DNA from: Siderastrea radians
Taxonomy: Eukaryota > Cnidaria > Anthozoa > Scleractinia > Rhizangiidae
Direction: 5' to 3'
Assembly (NCBI GenBank): GCA_964017195.1
Contig: OZ024892.1
Span: forward strand, 13,030,071 to 13,094,070
DNA length: 64,000 nucleotides
Both the position numbers and the translations under genes were made by a program. The notes below the pieces were generated by a model. The model ran no database searches and was not told the DNA's origin. It saw only the letters and a program-made list of their open reading frames with translations. Within the stretch, counting starts at the first letter, position 1. Each line of letters begins with the position of its first letter. Shown here in pieces: positions 22,437-32,254 of this stretch.

Positions 22437-25435
22437 CACAGGCGTCCCAAACTCACGATTCGAGAAATCGATCGAATAAATGATTTATGGAAGCGTATGA
22501 ATGATTTATGTAAGCGTATGAGTGATTTATGTATGCGTATCGAGTGGGACGTGACTACTTGAAGTGCGCGGTGTTGTGTTACAATTTAGGCCGTTGGAAA
22601 TTTGAGCGCTCTGTAAGGCTTTGTATGGAGTTTAAAATAACGTGGAATAAAAGCGCTCGACGAAATAAAATGTTACCTTCTTTTCAATAAAACATAGAAA
22701 ATGTACCCACCTTTCTTGATTTCTGTTGTCCTTTTGGGCTATTTCATCGTTTTTGGGGGGTTTTGAGGTTTTTGTCGTAACCTTCATAAGACGAAGTCAA
22801 GGCTGGACATAGCCATTTCGAACGAGCCGTGCCGCGAGGCCGTTTTCTCGCCAAAATTCGAATCCGCGGCTTGATTTTCCCTTCCGACGTAAAGAAGGAA
22901 AGTTCATTTTTCTCCTCGTCTGGTCAGCTTGGAAAAAACTTCATCCTTTCCCCTCCAATTCGAACGATTTATGCATCACTACTGGAGCTTTCAGCTTTCC
23001 TGAGCACCTTGTTCCCGTCTTTTCGACTACGGCACAGTTGGAAATCAAACTTTGCAACCGCTCCAGCGTGACAACTGCGACTGAGCGGACGGGTGCACAG
23101 TCAAAATTTCCCATTAAAAATCTTACTCTTTCCCCACGACCCCACGGGAGCATTTTGACGCCCCTTTGTAATGTAAGACCAAGCGCGTGACAGATAACGC
23201 GAAAACAGGAAAATCGAATTCAAAAACCGTTTCTTTGCGCTCGGAAATTAATTGTAATCTACACTTCATGCAATGGATATACATTATTTTCTGTTTAAAT
23301 GAACATTAGTTGTCATTGTCATGCTTTGTCATGTTTTATTTGCTAAATGCGTCGGCCTGTTGTAATTATTGATGCTAGCACGCCGCAATGGAAATCCCTG
23401 GCTCGTTGTCATTTTGTGCATGAACGTTAGAAATTGCTTTTTTATGCAGTTTTTACAGGAAGTCCCGGTAAATGCCCGGGTTGATGGTAAGCTGACGATT
23501 CTTAAGCCTCGTTGTTTGCGATTTATTATTATCTGAACTGTTTACATCAGTTAAAGGTGAGAAAAATCGTCTCGCGAACTCATATCCGTTTCTTTGCGCC
23601 GTGTTTGTGGATATACAGTATCTCACTTCATATCGACATTAATTGTCATCATTTGTCTTTTTTCTATTTGGTAGATGCTTTTCCAGGTTCATACACAGTA
23701 CATGCAATTCCGCTTGAACATACCACTGCCACCTTCAAACCAACAGCATTAAGATTTGATATGATCTCTTCAACCACGGTCGACTTTCCAGTTCCAGCTT
23801 GGCCAGTAATTAGTAAGTTATGGCCTCTAGAAGCCACACTCACAACCTGTGCTTGACCCGGTGTTAAAACGCTCATTGTAGTGTTGACCCTTACATTTTG
23901 CGACTACCACTGACAACCATTAAATGGAAATTAAAGACAAAATTTTCCCTGATCCGAAGTTTGTGTTCTGATTGCCACGAAATGTTTGCACCTAAATTTT
24001 TCTCACCTCTAACTGATGTAACCCGTTCTGGTAACAATAGAGCTTTATGATTACCATCGTAAAACGGCAAGTCGAAATACCAAAACATTAACCATTTCCG
24101 GGAAGTTCCTGTGAAAAACTTCACTAAAAAATAGCAATTTCTATTTTGGATGATTAAAATGATAACAAACTAAGGATTACCAATCGCACTTGCGGCAAAA
24201 ATGGCAATATACCGACCCATTTTCCAAATAGAAAAGAGACAAATGATGACAATTAATGTCGATATGAAGTGAGATACTGTATATCCATCGCAGAGTAATT
24301 ACAAACACCGCGGGCGCAAAGAAACGTATATGAGTTCGCGAGATAATAAATCGCAAACAACGAGGCTTAAGAATCGTCAGCTTACCATCAACCCGGGCAT
24401 TTACCGGGACTTCCTGTAAAAACTGCATAAAAAAGCAATTTCTAACGTTCATGCACAAAATGACAACGAGCCAGGGATTTCCATTGCGGCGTGCTAGCAT
24501 CAATAATTACAACAGGCCGACGCATTTAGCAAATAAAACATGACAAAGCATGACAATGACAACTAATGTTCATTTAAACAGAAAATAATGTATATCCATT
24601 GCATGAAGTGTAGATTACAATTAATTTCCGAGCGCAAAGAAACGGTTTTTGAATTCGATTTTCCTGTTTTCGCGTTATCTGTCACGCGCTTGGTCTTACA
24701 TTACAAAGGGGCGTCAAAATGCTCCCGTGGGGTCGTGGGGAAAGAGTAAGATTTTTAATGGGAAATTTTGACTGTGCACCCGTCCGCTCAGTCGCAGTTG
24801 TCACGCTGGAGCGGTTGCAAAGTTTGATTTCCAACTGTGCCGTAGTCGAAAAGACGGGAACAAGGTGCTCAGGAAAGCTGAAAGCTCCAGTAGTGATGCA
24901 TAAATCGTTCGAATTGGAGGGGAAAGGATGAAGTTTTTTCCAAGCTGACCAGACGAGGAGAAAAATGAACTTTCCTTCTTTACGTCGGAAGGGAAAATCA
25001 AGCCGCGGATTCGAATTTTGGCGAGAAAACGGCCTCGCGGCACGGCTCGTTCGAAATGGCTATGTCCAGCCTTGACTTCGTCTTATGAAGGTTACGACAA
25101 AAACCTCAAAACCCCCCAAAAACGATGAAATAGCCCAAAAGGACAACAGAAATCAAGAAAGGTGGGTACATTTTCTATGTTTTATTGAAAAGAAGGTAAC
25201 ATTTTATTTCGTCGAGCGCTTTTATTCCACGTTATTTTAAACTCCATACAAAGCCTTACAGAGCGCTCAAATTTCCAACGGCCTAAATTGTAACACAACA
25301 CCGCGCACTTCAAGTAGTCACGTCCCACTCGATACGCATACATAAATCACTCATACGCTTACATAAATCATTCATACGCTTCCATAAATCATTTATTCGA
25401 TCGATTTCTCGAATCGTGAGTTTGGGACGCCTGTG
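22437..25435. mobile_element. 3.0-kb foldback element with 1093-bp arms
   Basis: The arms 22437-23529 and 24343-25435 are inverted copies of equal length and nearly identical: the encoded frames at 22829-23071 and 24801-25043, and at 22941-23153 and 24719-24931, are the same proteins. The ends are CACAGGCGTCCC...GGGACGCCTGTG. The flanks CTCATAG (22430-22436 and 25436-25442) give a 7-bp target duplication. A weaker inverted pair continues inside (23565-23673 with about 24222-24343). The 813-bp centre carries a helicase fragment. The near-identity of the arms indicates recent formation or gene conversion. Confidence 0.85.
23664..23876 (-). pseudogene. PIF1-like helicase N-terminal fragment
   Basis: The 70-aa frame starts MSVLTPGQAQVVSVAS and contains a textbook Walker A (P-loop) GQAGTGKST at about residues 26-34. 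VAVVCSSGIAC then corresponds to motif Ia of PIF1/RecD-type helicases. The family normally continues for several hundred residues; here the reading ends at KASTK and a stop, right where the inner inverted repeat of the foldback begins. So only the start of the ATPase domain survives and Walker B and later motifs are absent. It was probably captured by, or is the decayed cargo of, the surrounding element. Confidence 0.7.
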
Positions 25436-25442
25436 CTCATAG

Positions 25443-26756
25443 AGGATTTTTTGGCTCGCTGTTGGAAGCCTTAGTTGCTATGGACGCTAACATTGATCTA
25501 ATTAAATGCTCGAAAATCTAATTAAGTGAAACCATCGCTTAAAGGGAAGGGTTCACGGTTCAGCGCATGTGCGAGCGATGACTTAAGCGCTGTCAAGACA
25601 ATTGTTTTTAGACCAATTAGGAGCGCGTTCACAACTCTGGCGTGACGGAATACGGCGGTAAATTGTTATAACTTGTTGTCGATAGTATATGAAATGACAG
25701 GCCAAGCATGACTGCCGCTAGTTGTTGAAGTTATTCCAGCTTTCAAAATAGAACTTGCTCACGTACAATCGTAACAGCTTTGTCCCTTTGATCAAGATCA
25801 AAGATGATTTGAAGGCGACACAGCGAAATTGTGCCGGTAAATTGCGTGGTTGACCTATTGATCCGGGAGAAACCTCAAGCTGTGATTGTTTATCACGGAT
25901 GTCAGATCCAAATTAATTATTCTGAGACTCAGTTGCCATCTCTTTTGATCATAAAGAAGCTACAGCTTCTGGCGCTGTCGTTTTAAATCTACTTTCGTGG
26001 TTGTGGTTAAAATAGAAATAGAATTCTTGCACATTGCACCTCTGTTGTCTTATGGCGAACTACTAGCATCCAACTGATAGATCTCCAGCAGCAATTCGGA
26101 CAAAGGTTATTGTTTGACCTTCTTGTGATGGTCTGTTTGTAGTTCTTAACGATTTCCCATTTGTTAATTCCGCAACAGTTAAAATGCTGGTTCGTAAGAC
26201 TCGAGGATTCTTCAATCTCGTGAATGTATTGTGTTCTGCCGTCCCGTCGTCAGTCTACCACGACGTCTCTGCTGACCATCCATTGACTAAAATGCCGATT
26301 TCGGCTGCTAAATCACTTTCAACTTTATAACAATCGAACTAATATTTACAACAGGAAATAAAGACTACAAAAAGTGGAAAGCGAAGAGCGGATGTGCAAA
26401 ATTAGGGCGCGATTTCAACGGATTTTTCCACCATAAGCTTAGTTCGAATTTAGTGTCGACCCGTACAATTTATTTTTGAGCCGTTCCGCTCGCGCATGCG
26501 CTTTTCCGTGAACAGCGGACCTTAAGCCAATCATAGAGTGTAAGGGAATTTGATCTTGATTGCCGTTTTCAACGCTCGCAGTTGGAGTTTGATTTGCGGC
26601 CGAAAACATACATCCGGCGCGTTTCACCCGTCGAATTTGAAACCCTAGCTTTTTTGCCGCAATGGAAACCTGAAAATGGGAAACATTCAAGCTTCTTGAG
26701 TTGTTTTTCGAACTTTTGTAGGATCTTTCAGTGGTCGCGCTACCTGTGTGAAGACA
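25443..26756. other. Non-coding or undetermined sequence
   Basis: No supported exon. A GC-richer patch at 26490-26640 with AGCCAATCA (CCAAT-box-like, about 26524) could be promoter-like sequence for a transcript in either direction, but no gene was recognised. The opposing frames at 26439-26690 (-) and 26582-26797 (+) have no known domain. Confidence 0.3.
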
Positions 26757-26990
26757 CTACGATTTTTGTCGAGTGCAGACGCGATGATGATATATAATAA
26801 TCACGAGTGCTTTTTTTAATTTAAAAAAAAGGTTCACATCATCGAAAACAACGGTGTCATCCCTAACGTTATCATTGTGATGTATTTCGGTGATTTGCAC
26901 CACAGACATCAATTTGCTCAAAACTCCTTTTTTGTACTTTCCCTGTAATAAGGAATTGTCGCTATTGTTTTGCGATAAGCCGCTGCCCAT
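26757..26990 (-). CDS. Hypothetical 77-aa protein with N-myristoylation motif
   Basis: Starting from the internal Met at 26990 the frame begins MGSGLSQNNSD, which fits the N-myristoylation consensus (Gly2, Ser6). About 60 hydrophilic residues follow, then a basic/hydrophobic end. The C-terminal ~20 residues read through an A-rich tract and may instead be intron after a GATGAT|GTGAAC donor. No homologue recognised. The longer frame (to 27044) adds an unconvincing N-terminus. Membrane targeting is inference from the motif only. Confidence 0.3.
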   Translation of the reverse strand: MGSGLSQNNSDNSLLQGKYKKGVLSKLMSVVQITEIHHNDNVRDDTVVFDDVNLFFKLKKALVIIIYHHRVCTRQKS

Positions 26991-27114
26991 TCGAATTTGA
27001 TATCGGATTATGGAATAGCGGGCACATACGCAAGCCAGAGGCAACTTAGCCAGCGATCGCGTTACAAGCCTTGGAAGCGGGAATTGATGGGAAAGCGCGC
27101 GCTTTCGAAAGAAC

Positions 27115-27360
27115 GATCATGTCACGACGCTCTCATGAAAATTCAATCGATGAGAAACGCAGGATAAGAAATGAAAGAAACAAAAGAAAACGATTGTCTC
27201 GGATTATGTAAAGAGAGGCCAAGAAAATTCGAAAACAGAAAGAAAGAGACACTTATTCGCGTGCTAAATAACTGGCTCGTGTTTACTATGCCAAATGGAA
27301 GGAACTAGTCTAACAGAATAAAAGAAGAACGCTGGACAGAAATATAAAATTTAGCCTTTG
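27115..27360 (+). pseudogene. Decayed basic coding remnant
   Basis: One frame reads as a strongly basic, helical protein (SRRSHENSIDEKRRIRNE, RKQKERDTYSRAK, LARVYYAKWKELV) interrupted by three TAA codons. It abuts, and in its last residues enters, the left 109-bp inverted repeat at 27343. It may be a leftover of a transposon-encoded basic protein. Identity unknown; low confidence. Confidence 0.3.
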
Positions 27361-27451
27361 AAATACATAATTCCGAAGTTTCAGGCCTCTGGGGTCAAAA
27401 TTGCCGATTTTACGCCCGCTCAAAGTTGGGCTATTTTACCCTGAAAAATGG
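27343..27451 (+). repeat. Left 109-bp inverted repeat of the P2X7-like/THAP unit
   Basis: This 109-bp segment is repeated in inverted orientation at 32112-32220 with about six mismatches. It starts TATAAAATTTAGCC and includes TTACGCCCGCTCAAAGTTGG. It lies directly upstream of the P2X7-like gene, as its partner does for the THAP gene. No flanking target duplication was found. It is either the terminal repeat of a large mobile unit or a duplicated promoter region. Confidence 0.8.
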
Positions 27452-27491
27452 TCAAGGGACTGGGTCGAGTTTATTGCGAAATTGCGTGTTG

Positions 27492-27499
27492 TGACGTCA
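27492..27499 (+). promoter_or_regulatory. TGACGTCA (CRE/ATF-type) site, shared promoter position
   Basis: A perfect palindromic cAMP-response element lies 41 bp inside the left inverted repeat and 92 bp before the ATG of the P2X7-like gene. TTGGTGCCAA follows. The same pair of motifs occurs upstream of the THAP gene (32062-32069). Binding is inference. Confidence 0.45.
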
Positions 27500-27590
27500 A
27501 GTTGGTGCCAAGAGTTTGTTTATGCTCATTCAGTTCTCAGTCAGGTTCTCGTTGCAAGGAGAGTTTATTGTCGATTTCGAGACACGAAAG

Positions 27591-29223
27591 ATGTCTAGCG
27601 ACTCAGAAATGAGCATCTTATCCGAAACTTCAAGCAGACCAGAAGAAGAAAACGAAGGGGAGGAGGATGAAGAGGTCGAGGTTATTTACAGCAGAATTAC
27701 GCCGTATCAACCTCGTTCCCAGGGTCTCTCTCTCCCCGCCCCCCAGAGCGAGAGAGGGGGCGGGGAGAGAGAGACCCTGGGAACGAGGTTGACGCCGTAT
27801 GAGGACGAGCCGCTAGCTGTAGTTGGCGCCGATGAGGACTTACGAGGTGACGAGGAAGCAGACGTAGATGGCTTAACAGCAACGGTATTAGAGGCCAGAA
27901 ACGAAAGACAAGTTGCCGTAAATTCATGGTTCGTATAACTGTAGTCTTACTGTTCGTATAACTGTAGTCTTACTGTTCGTGTAACTGTAGTATTACGTAT
28001 CCATTCGTGATTTCGCCACCTCGCGAAATGGCAAATGCACGTCTCACAGTCTGACCGGGGGCATGCTAGTTTTCCTCTTGCATTTGGCTAAATGAATATC
28101 CGGCTAAATAAAGCTTGTATGGTATTCTCACTGTTATTTCATCAGTCAAATTCATTCAGAATTCGCAAATGTGAAACGCAGTTGGACAAAAGCTTACGTC
28201 TATAATATGCGTTCTCTTTTAGGTGCCAATGTCAACAATGCAACGACCAGAATTGGAATTTCGTTGCTGTCGAGAGATTGCCAATGCATCGGCGAAACTT
28301 ACCTTCGACGGTTCGATAGAACGGATAAGCTGCATAACACAGCATGAAGATTACATGGCACTGACCAACAGAACGATGCTTTTACAAGTGGCGCCATTAT
28401 TGAGGGACAAAGATGGCAGAACGTACCGCCGTCGAGCTGGAGTCCCAGAAAACGAGTGAGTCCGATTCTGCTGTGATTTTGTTAGGCTTTACTCGAATAG
28501 GTTTTAGTTTCTAAGTTAACCTATTAATTTCCTCCCGTAATTCTTTGGCTTGCTTGTATAAAAGTACGAAATTTCGCAAATTTATGAAACTTGACAACTT
28601 ATGTTTACATTATGCACCTAGGTGAAGCGTCTGACATTCTACAATTGCTTCATTTTTTCAGCGTTTCAAAGATGGGATTAATCGAAAGCAAATAGCCTTC
28701 ATTCCAATTTGAGTTTTTGATTGAAAATAGTATCCATAAAAATGCTTATACATTTGTAGCGAAGTGGTGGCGAAATGCACGCTAAGTAGAATCACTCTAA
28801 AAGTTGGTTAATTAAATATAACAAAAGATTTCTCTAAAGCTTCGTTTGTTTGTTCCACCAGCATGGCTGCTATGCCTTTGTTAACTGAATCTCTGGGGAT
28901 TGGTTGCAAACCATCAATTGTCTGAATATTTGAAGAAACAAATTTCACAAGAAATAATGATGCAAAGTTATGTTATAATGATATATTTGTCCTAATGCTG
29001 GTATGTGGTTGAAGTTTAATTTGACATTTGCTCTAAGGCTGATAGTACTTTTCAATTATTTTACAGATTTATCCGGATAGTGGCTTATCGCTGGGTCATC
29101 CGGTGGATTTGTGGTTATATGGGCTGGGAGAACACGAGGCCACTTCCAGCCTGCATTTATGACAACATCAGAACCCGTTACCAAACCCTTCACAGACAGC
29201 CAAGAGGCTACAATGATGGCTAA
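27591..29223 (+). CDS. P2X7 intracellular-domain-like protein, 3 exons
   Basis: Exons are 27591-27932, 28223-28455 and 29067-29223; the phases add up to 244 codons. Exon 1 starts MSSDSEMSILSE and is acidic and disordered. Exons 2-3 give CCREI, CITQHEDY, RIVAYRWVIRW and PACIYDNIRTRY in order. This is the layout of the C-terminal cytoplasmic domain of P2X7 receptors as found in many stand-alone cnidarian proteins that lack the channel. The domain's WCxCxxC start is unclear: with a donor at 27929 the reading is WCQCQQC but out of frame with CCREI; with the donor at 27933 the frame is kept but those cysteines are lost. A MITE adds 31 residues in exon 1. AATAAA at about 29346 may be the poly(A) signal. 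Function unknown; likely a cytosolic Zn-binding module. Confidence 0.65.
27708..27791. mobile_element. 84-bp MITE inserted in frame in exon 1
   Basis: A near-perfect hairpin starts CAACCTCGTTCCCAGGGTC and ends with its complement. It is flanked by ACGCCGTAT on both sides (27699-27707 and 27792-27800), a 9-bp target duplication of MULE type. Element plus duplication is 93 bp, exactly 31 codons, without a stop in the gene's frame. It adds residues such as RSQGLSL and ERETLGTRL between two copies of a TPY-type sequence. Confidence 0.9.
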
Positions 29224-30129
29224 TAACTGAACATTTATTATATTCCAGGGATTAATCCATTTTGAATATTTCTATGTACATGGCAAAATAGAGTGAACTA
29301 TTTGAGTTTTACAACTGAGTTTTGAAAGCAAAAAACCGTCATTAGAATAAAGAAATTTTTTTTTACTTGCACTGAACCAACGATTTCATAGATAACAAGT
29401 CACGTTAATTCATGCCAAGTACGTGATTGTAGAGCTCTTGTTCCCCAAAGTCAAATCCACTGAATATGGTTCTTCAATCATGTTGAGCTTTGAATGTACC
29501 TACCATGTTTTCAAGAACTATGTAGTACCTTCAGGCTCCAAATCATGACAACTTCTGATTTCAAATTTTACAAACATCCTTGGATGTCCATACAAACACT
29601 GTTTAGCCTGCATAGCAGGTACTTGAGCAATATGAGGCGCTCGGTGTTGGAGAATGCAAGAGGTGTGCGGAAAGTGAGATAGCACCTGCACCGAAACTCC
29701 CCTAAATTTGTTTGCTGCTCCCAAGAAGGTTTCCGGGCAGATGCTTTCTCCCTTTTCCCTCACAAGAGCTCTTTGCCCCTCCCACTTTCCCCAACACTGT
29801 GTGCCCTATATTTCTCAAGCAGCTGCTCTGCAGGCTAATACTGTTAGTTTTACAGTAACTGTCAAAGTAATGCACTCTTAGCTGCCTTGAATGTTTTACT
29901 CACCCGACAAAGTATTATTCATACATGTGTAAATGGCATGCACTAGAAGTTTGGTCCAATTGGATATTACTGCAGGACTGACTTGAAAATGAGATCTCCA
30001 ACAGAAACGATAATAAGAAAACCTATCGCATTTTAGCCAATTTGTCATTGGACACTGCAAATACATGTATGTACAGAAAATATTTGGACTGTTTACACTG
30101 CTGAGACGTGACAATAGCATCTAGTCCTT
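29224..30129. other. Spacer between the convergent genes
   Basis: AT-rich, non-coding by inspection. It contains the 3' flank of the P2X7-like gene on the left and that of the THAP gene on the right. No further gene recognised. Confidence 0.5.
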
Positions 30130-32035
30130 TCACATTGACACAGTACAGTTTCTCCTGTTGTGACCTGGCCTTTTGCATTTCGAACACTTTCTAACAGTTG
30201 CTGTTCTTGGGCCAGTAACAGCTTCAGCAGCAACAGAAGAGCTTTGTTGTAGGGTGTCTTGCTCTGCACCTGCATAAAAAATACCATACACATCTGGTTT
30301 AGTGAGGTGGGTTAAAAACATACTAGCCTGCAATTGGCATCTGAATGCTCAATAAATGTCGATCGTGTTTATCTGCCGCCATTTTAGATGCTTAGCGGGG
30401 TTGGGAGGTGTCGAGGAAAGGCAGGGGCGGGTGGTTTTTCTCCCCTCCCCCTCCCACCTCCTTCATCTTACAGCTAGTCATCCTGTCTCTTGGAGTCCCT
30501 TTTGACTTGCTCCAGCCCTCTGAGCATTTTCCCATCCAAGATGGCGGCCAAAACTCGCTAACAAAGGGTTATCTAGCGCTTGCGTCCCACAAAATACACC
30601 TGCACTGCAGGCTAAAAACACACAGGAGACGATGATAGTGCAAATTTACCAAGAATTATAATTAATTTTTTTTGGGTAAATTTGCACTATCATCATCTCC
30701 TGTATGTTTGTAGCCTGCAGTGCAGGTGTCTTTTGTGGGACGAAGGCCTAGATAACCCTTCATTAGCGAGTTATTAGGGAAAATGTCAAAGGAAGAGTGT
30801 TAAAAAAAATGAAGGTTGGCAATTAGGGCAAAAAAGGGAAAAGACTCACACCACGAATTCCCTTCTTGCAGGCTATAAACATGAGATGAGATACCGTCTT
30901 ATAACAGTTAGACAGTAAGCTCAAAGTTTCTGCCAGCCCCTATCCAACTACTTTGTATCCAAACCATTAGAAAACAACAGCGAGTTGGTCTACATTTAGG
31001 GCAATAATTTTTGTTTTAGCATAGCCTGATGAGTGGCCTAATACAATGTTATGTATACCAAGTACAACTTCAAACAAAAGAACACATACTTGTTGGAAAC
31101 AGAGGAGCAGTGCTTCTTTTTTTGCGATTCTCCTCATACGCCTTCACTGCTGATTGCTTATCAACGCGATCCTCAAAGGTGGAAAACAGTATTACTGTTC
31201 TAAATAAATACAGGTAACCATTGAGTCCTTCACTGAAAAAAAATTAAAATCATGACACTACAGATTGCCTGTTTGCTACAGCTGTACAGCGAAAATGCCA
31301 AAAGCGTGTAACTACAAACATGAGAAACGTAACTAAAAACACGAGAAATGTAATAGTTTAAGCTTGTGGGCCTATAGTTTACACTGCACTACATCTAGCT
31401 TCTGATTTTCTCACCCCCTTGTGATGAATTCAAGAACTGGCGAAAATTTAAACAAGGGTCTCAGAAAATATCTATTTTCAAAGAGAAAACTATGCTAGAA
31501 ACAAAACAAAGCTCATTCCTAATCTTACTGAAATGATTGAAAATACGGCAGGTAACGTCAAAAAAGGATCGATTTAAGCTTATGGAACATTCTCGTGCAT
31601 AAGCTAAGCGAAACCTTGCATGCAAACAACAAGATGGAAAAAATGAAATCTTACTTGTCTTTTTGTTCGCTCACTGAACTCTTGTGGAGCGGGAGGAAAA
31701 ATTGAATCCCTCGTTGGTACGGCATCCCTATGCAACACAGCGTTCATTTTTATACCCTAGGCCTCCATTTCGGCGATAACAGCCAGGCTTTTCACGTAGC
31801 AGGACTCCTCAAAATGTGCTGAGCAGAGCGCTGCGTACTTTGATGTGGGGTCTTTAAAATCGGGTCTGTGTTTCCGAACAAATTTCACCCATTTTGCTCG
31901 CACGATAGGTTCAGTCGGAAACTGATGCATTCTAATTCTTCCCGTGAATGTTCGATTTGTGCAGCTCACTCGATTACGGACGCCAGCAACGCAATATCGA
32001 CCTCGCTCTCGCTTCTGTTTTCCCTCGTCCGCCAT
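30130..32035 (-). pseudogene. THAP-domain / CCHC zinc-knuckle protein gene with internal stop
   Basis: Three exons on the minus strand, 32035-31655, 31171-31090 and 30269-30130, join in phase to 201 codons. The start MADEGKQK is chosen over an upstream Met because THAP domains sit at the extreme N-terminus. Exon 1 encodes YCVAG, C (nine residues on), MHQFP, WVKFV and LCSAHFE, the C2-CH core of a THAP DNA-binding domain. The frame then hits TAG at 31757-31759 and continues in frame with LHRDAVPTRDSIFPP, the usual post-THAP DAVPT segment. So the stop looks like a secondary nonsense mutation (or sequence error). Exon 3 ends with RKCSKCKRPGHNRRNC, a CX2CX4HX4C zinc knuckle as seen at the ends of transposases. 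Could be a domesticated or mobile transposon protein. Confidence 0.65.
30531..30793. mobile_element. ~260-bp hairpin element in the THAP intron
   Basis: CTCGCTAACAAAGGGTTATC on the left (from about 30553) pairs with the complement ending at about 30773. The arms continue through GTCCCACAAAA, CACCTGCACTGCAGGC and GATGATAGTGCAAATTTACC to a short AT-rich loop near 30655. It lies between exons 2 and 3 of the THAP gene. Precise ends and target duplication were not determined. Confidence 0.7.
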
Positions 32036-32061
32036 GCTGGATTGAGCTTTTGGCACCAAAA

Positions 32062-32069
32062 TGACGTCA
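32062..32069 (-). promoter_or_regulatory. TGACGTCA site upstream of THAP gene
   Basis: Same octamer and same following TTGGTGCCAA as at 27492-27499, about 27 bp upstream of the preferred start codon and 43 bp inside the right inverted repeat. Confidence 0.45.
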
Positions 32070-32111
32070 CCGGTTGTTGTCACGTGGTATTTTGACCGCG
32101 CGATTCAAATA

Positions 32112-32220
32112 CCATTTTTGAGGGCAAAGTAGCCCAACTTTGAGCGGGCGTAAAATCGGCAATTTTGACCCCAGAAGTCTGAAACTTCGGAATTGTGTAT
32201 TTCAAAGGCTAAATTTTATA
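32112..32220 (-). repeat. Right 109-bp inverted repeat of the P2X7-like/THAP unit
   Basis: Inverted partner of 27343-27451, about 94% identical by eye. Confidence 0.8.
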
Positions 32221-32254
32221 ACTACGTGAAAAAAAATTACGCTTCATGCCTTTA

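Noticed and set aside
22829..25043. Identical 80-aa and 70-aa proteins in the foldback arms
   Set aside because: Overlapping frames on opposite strands of duplicated arms; no domain and no codon-level evidence.
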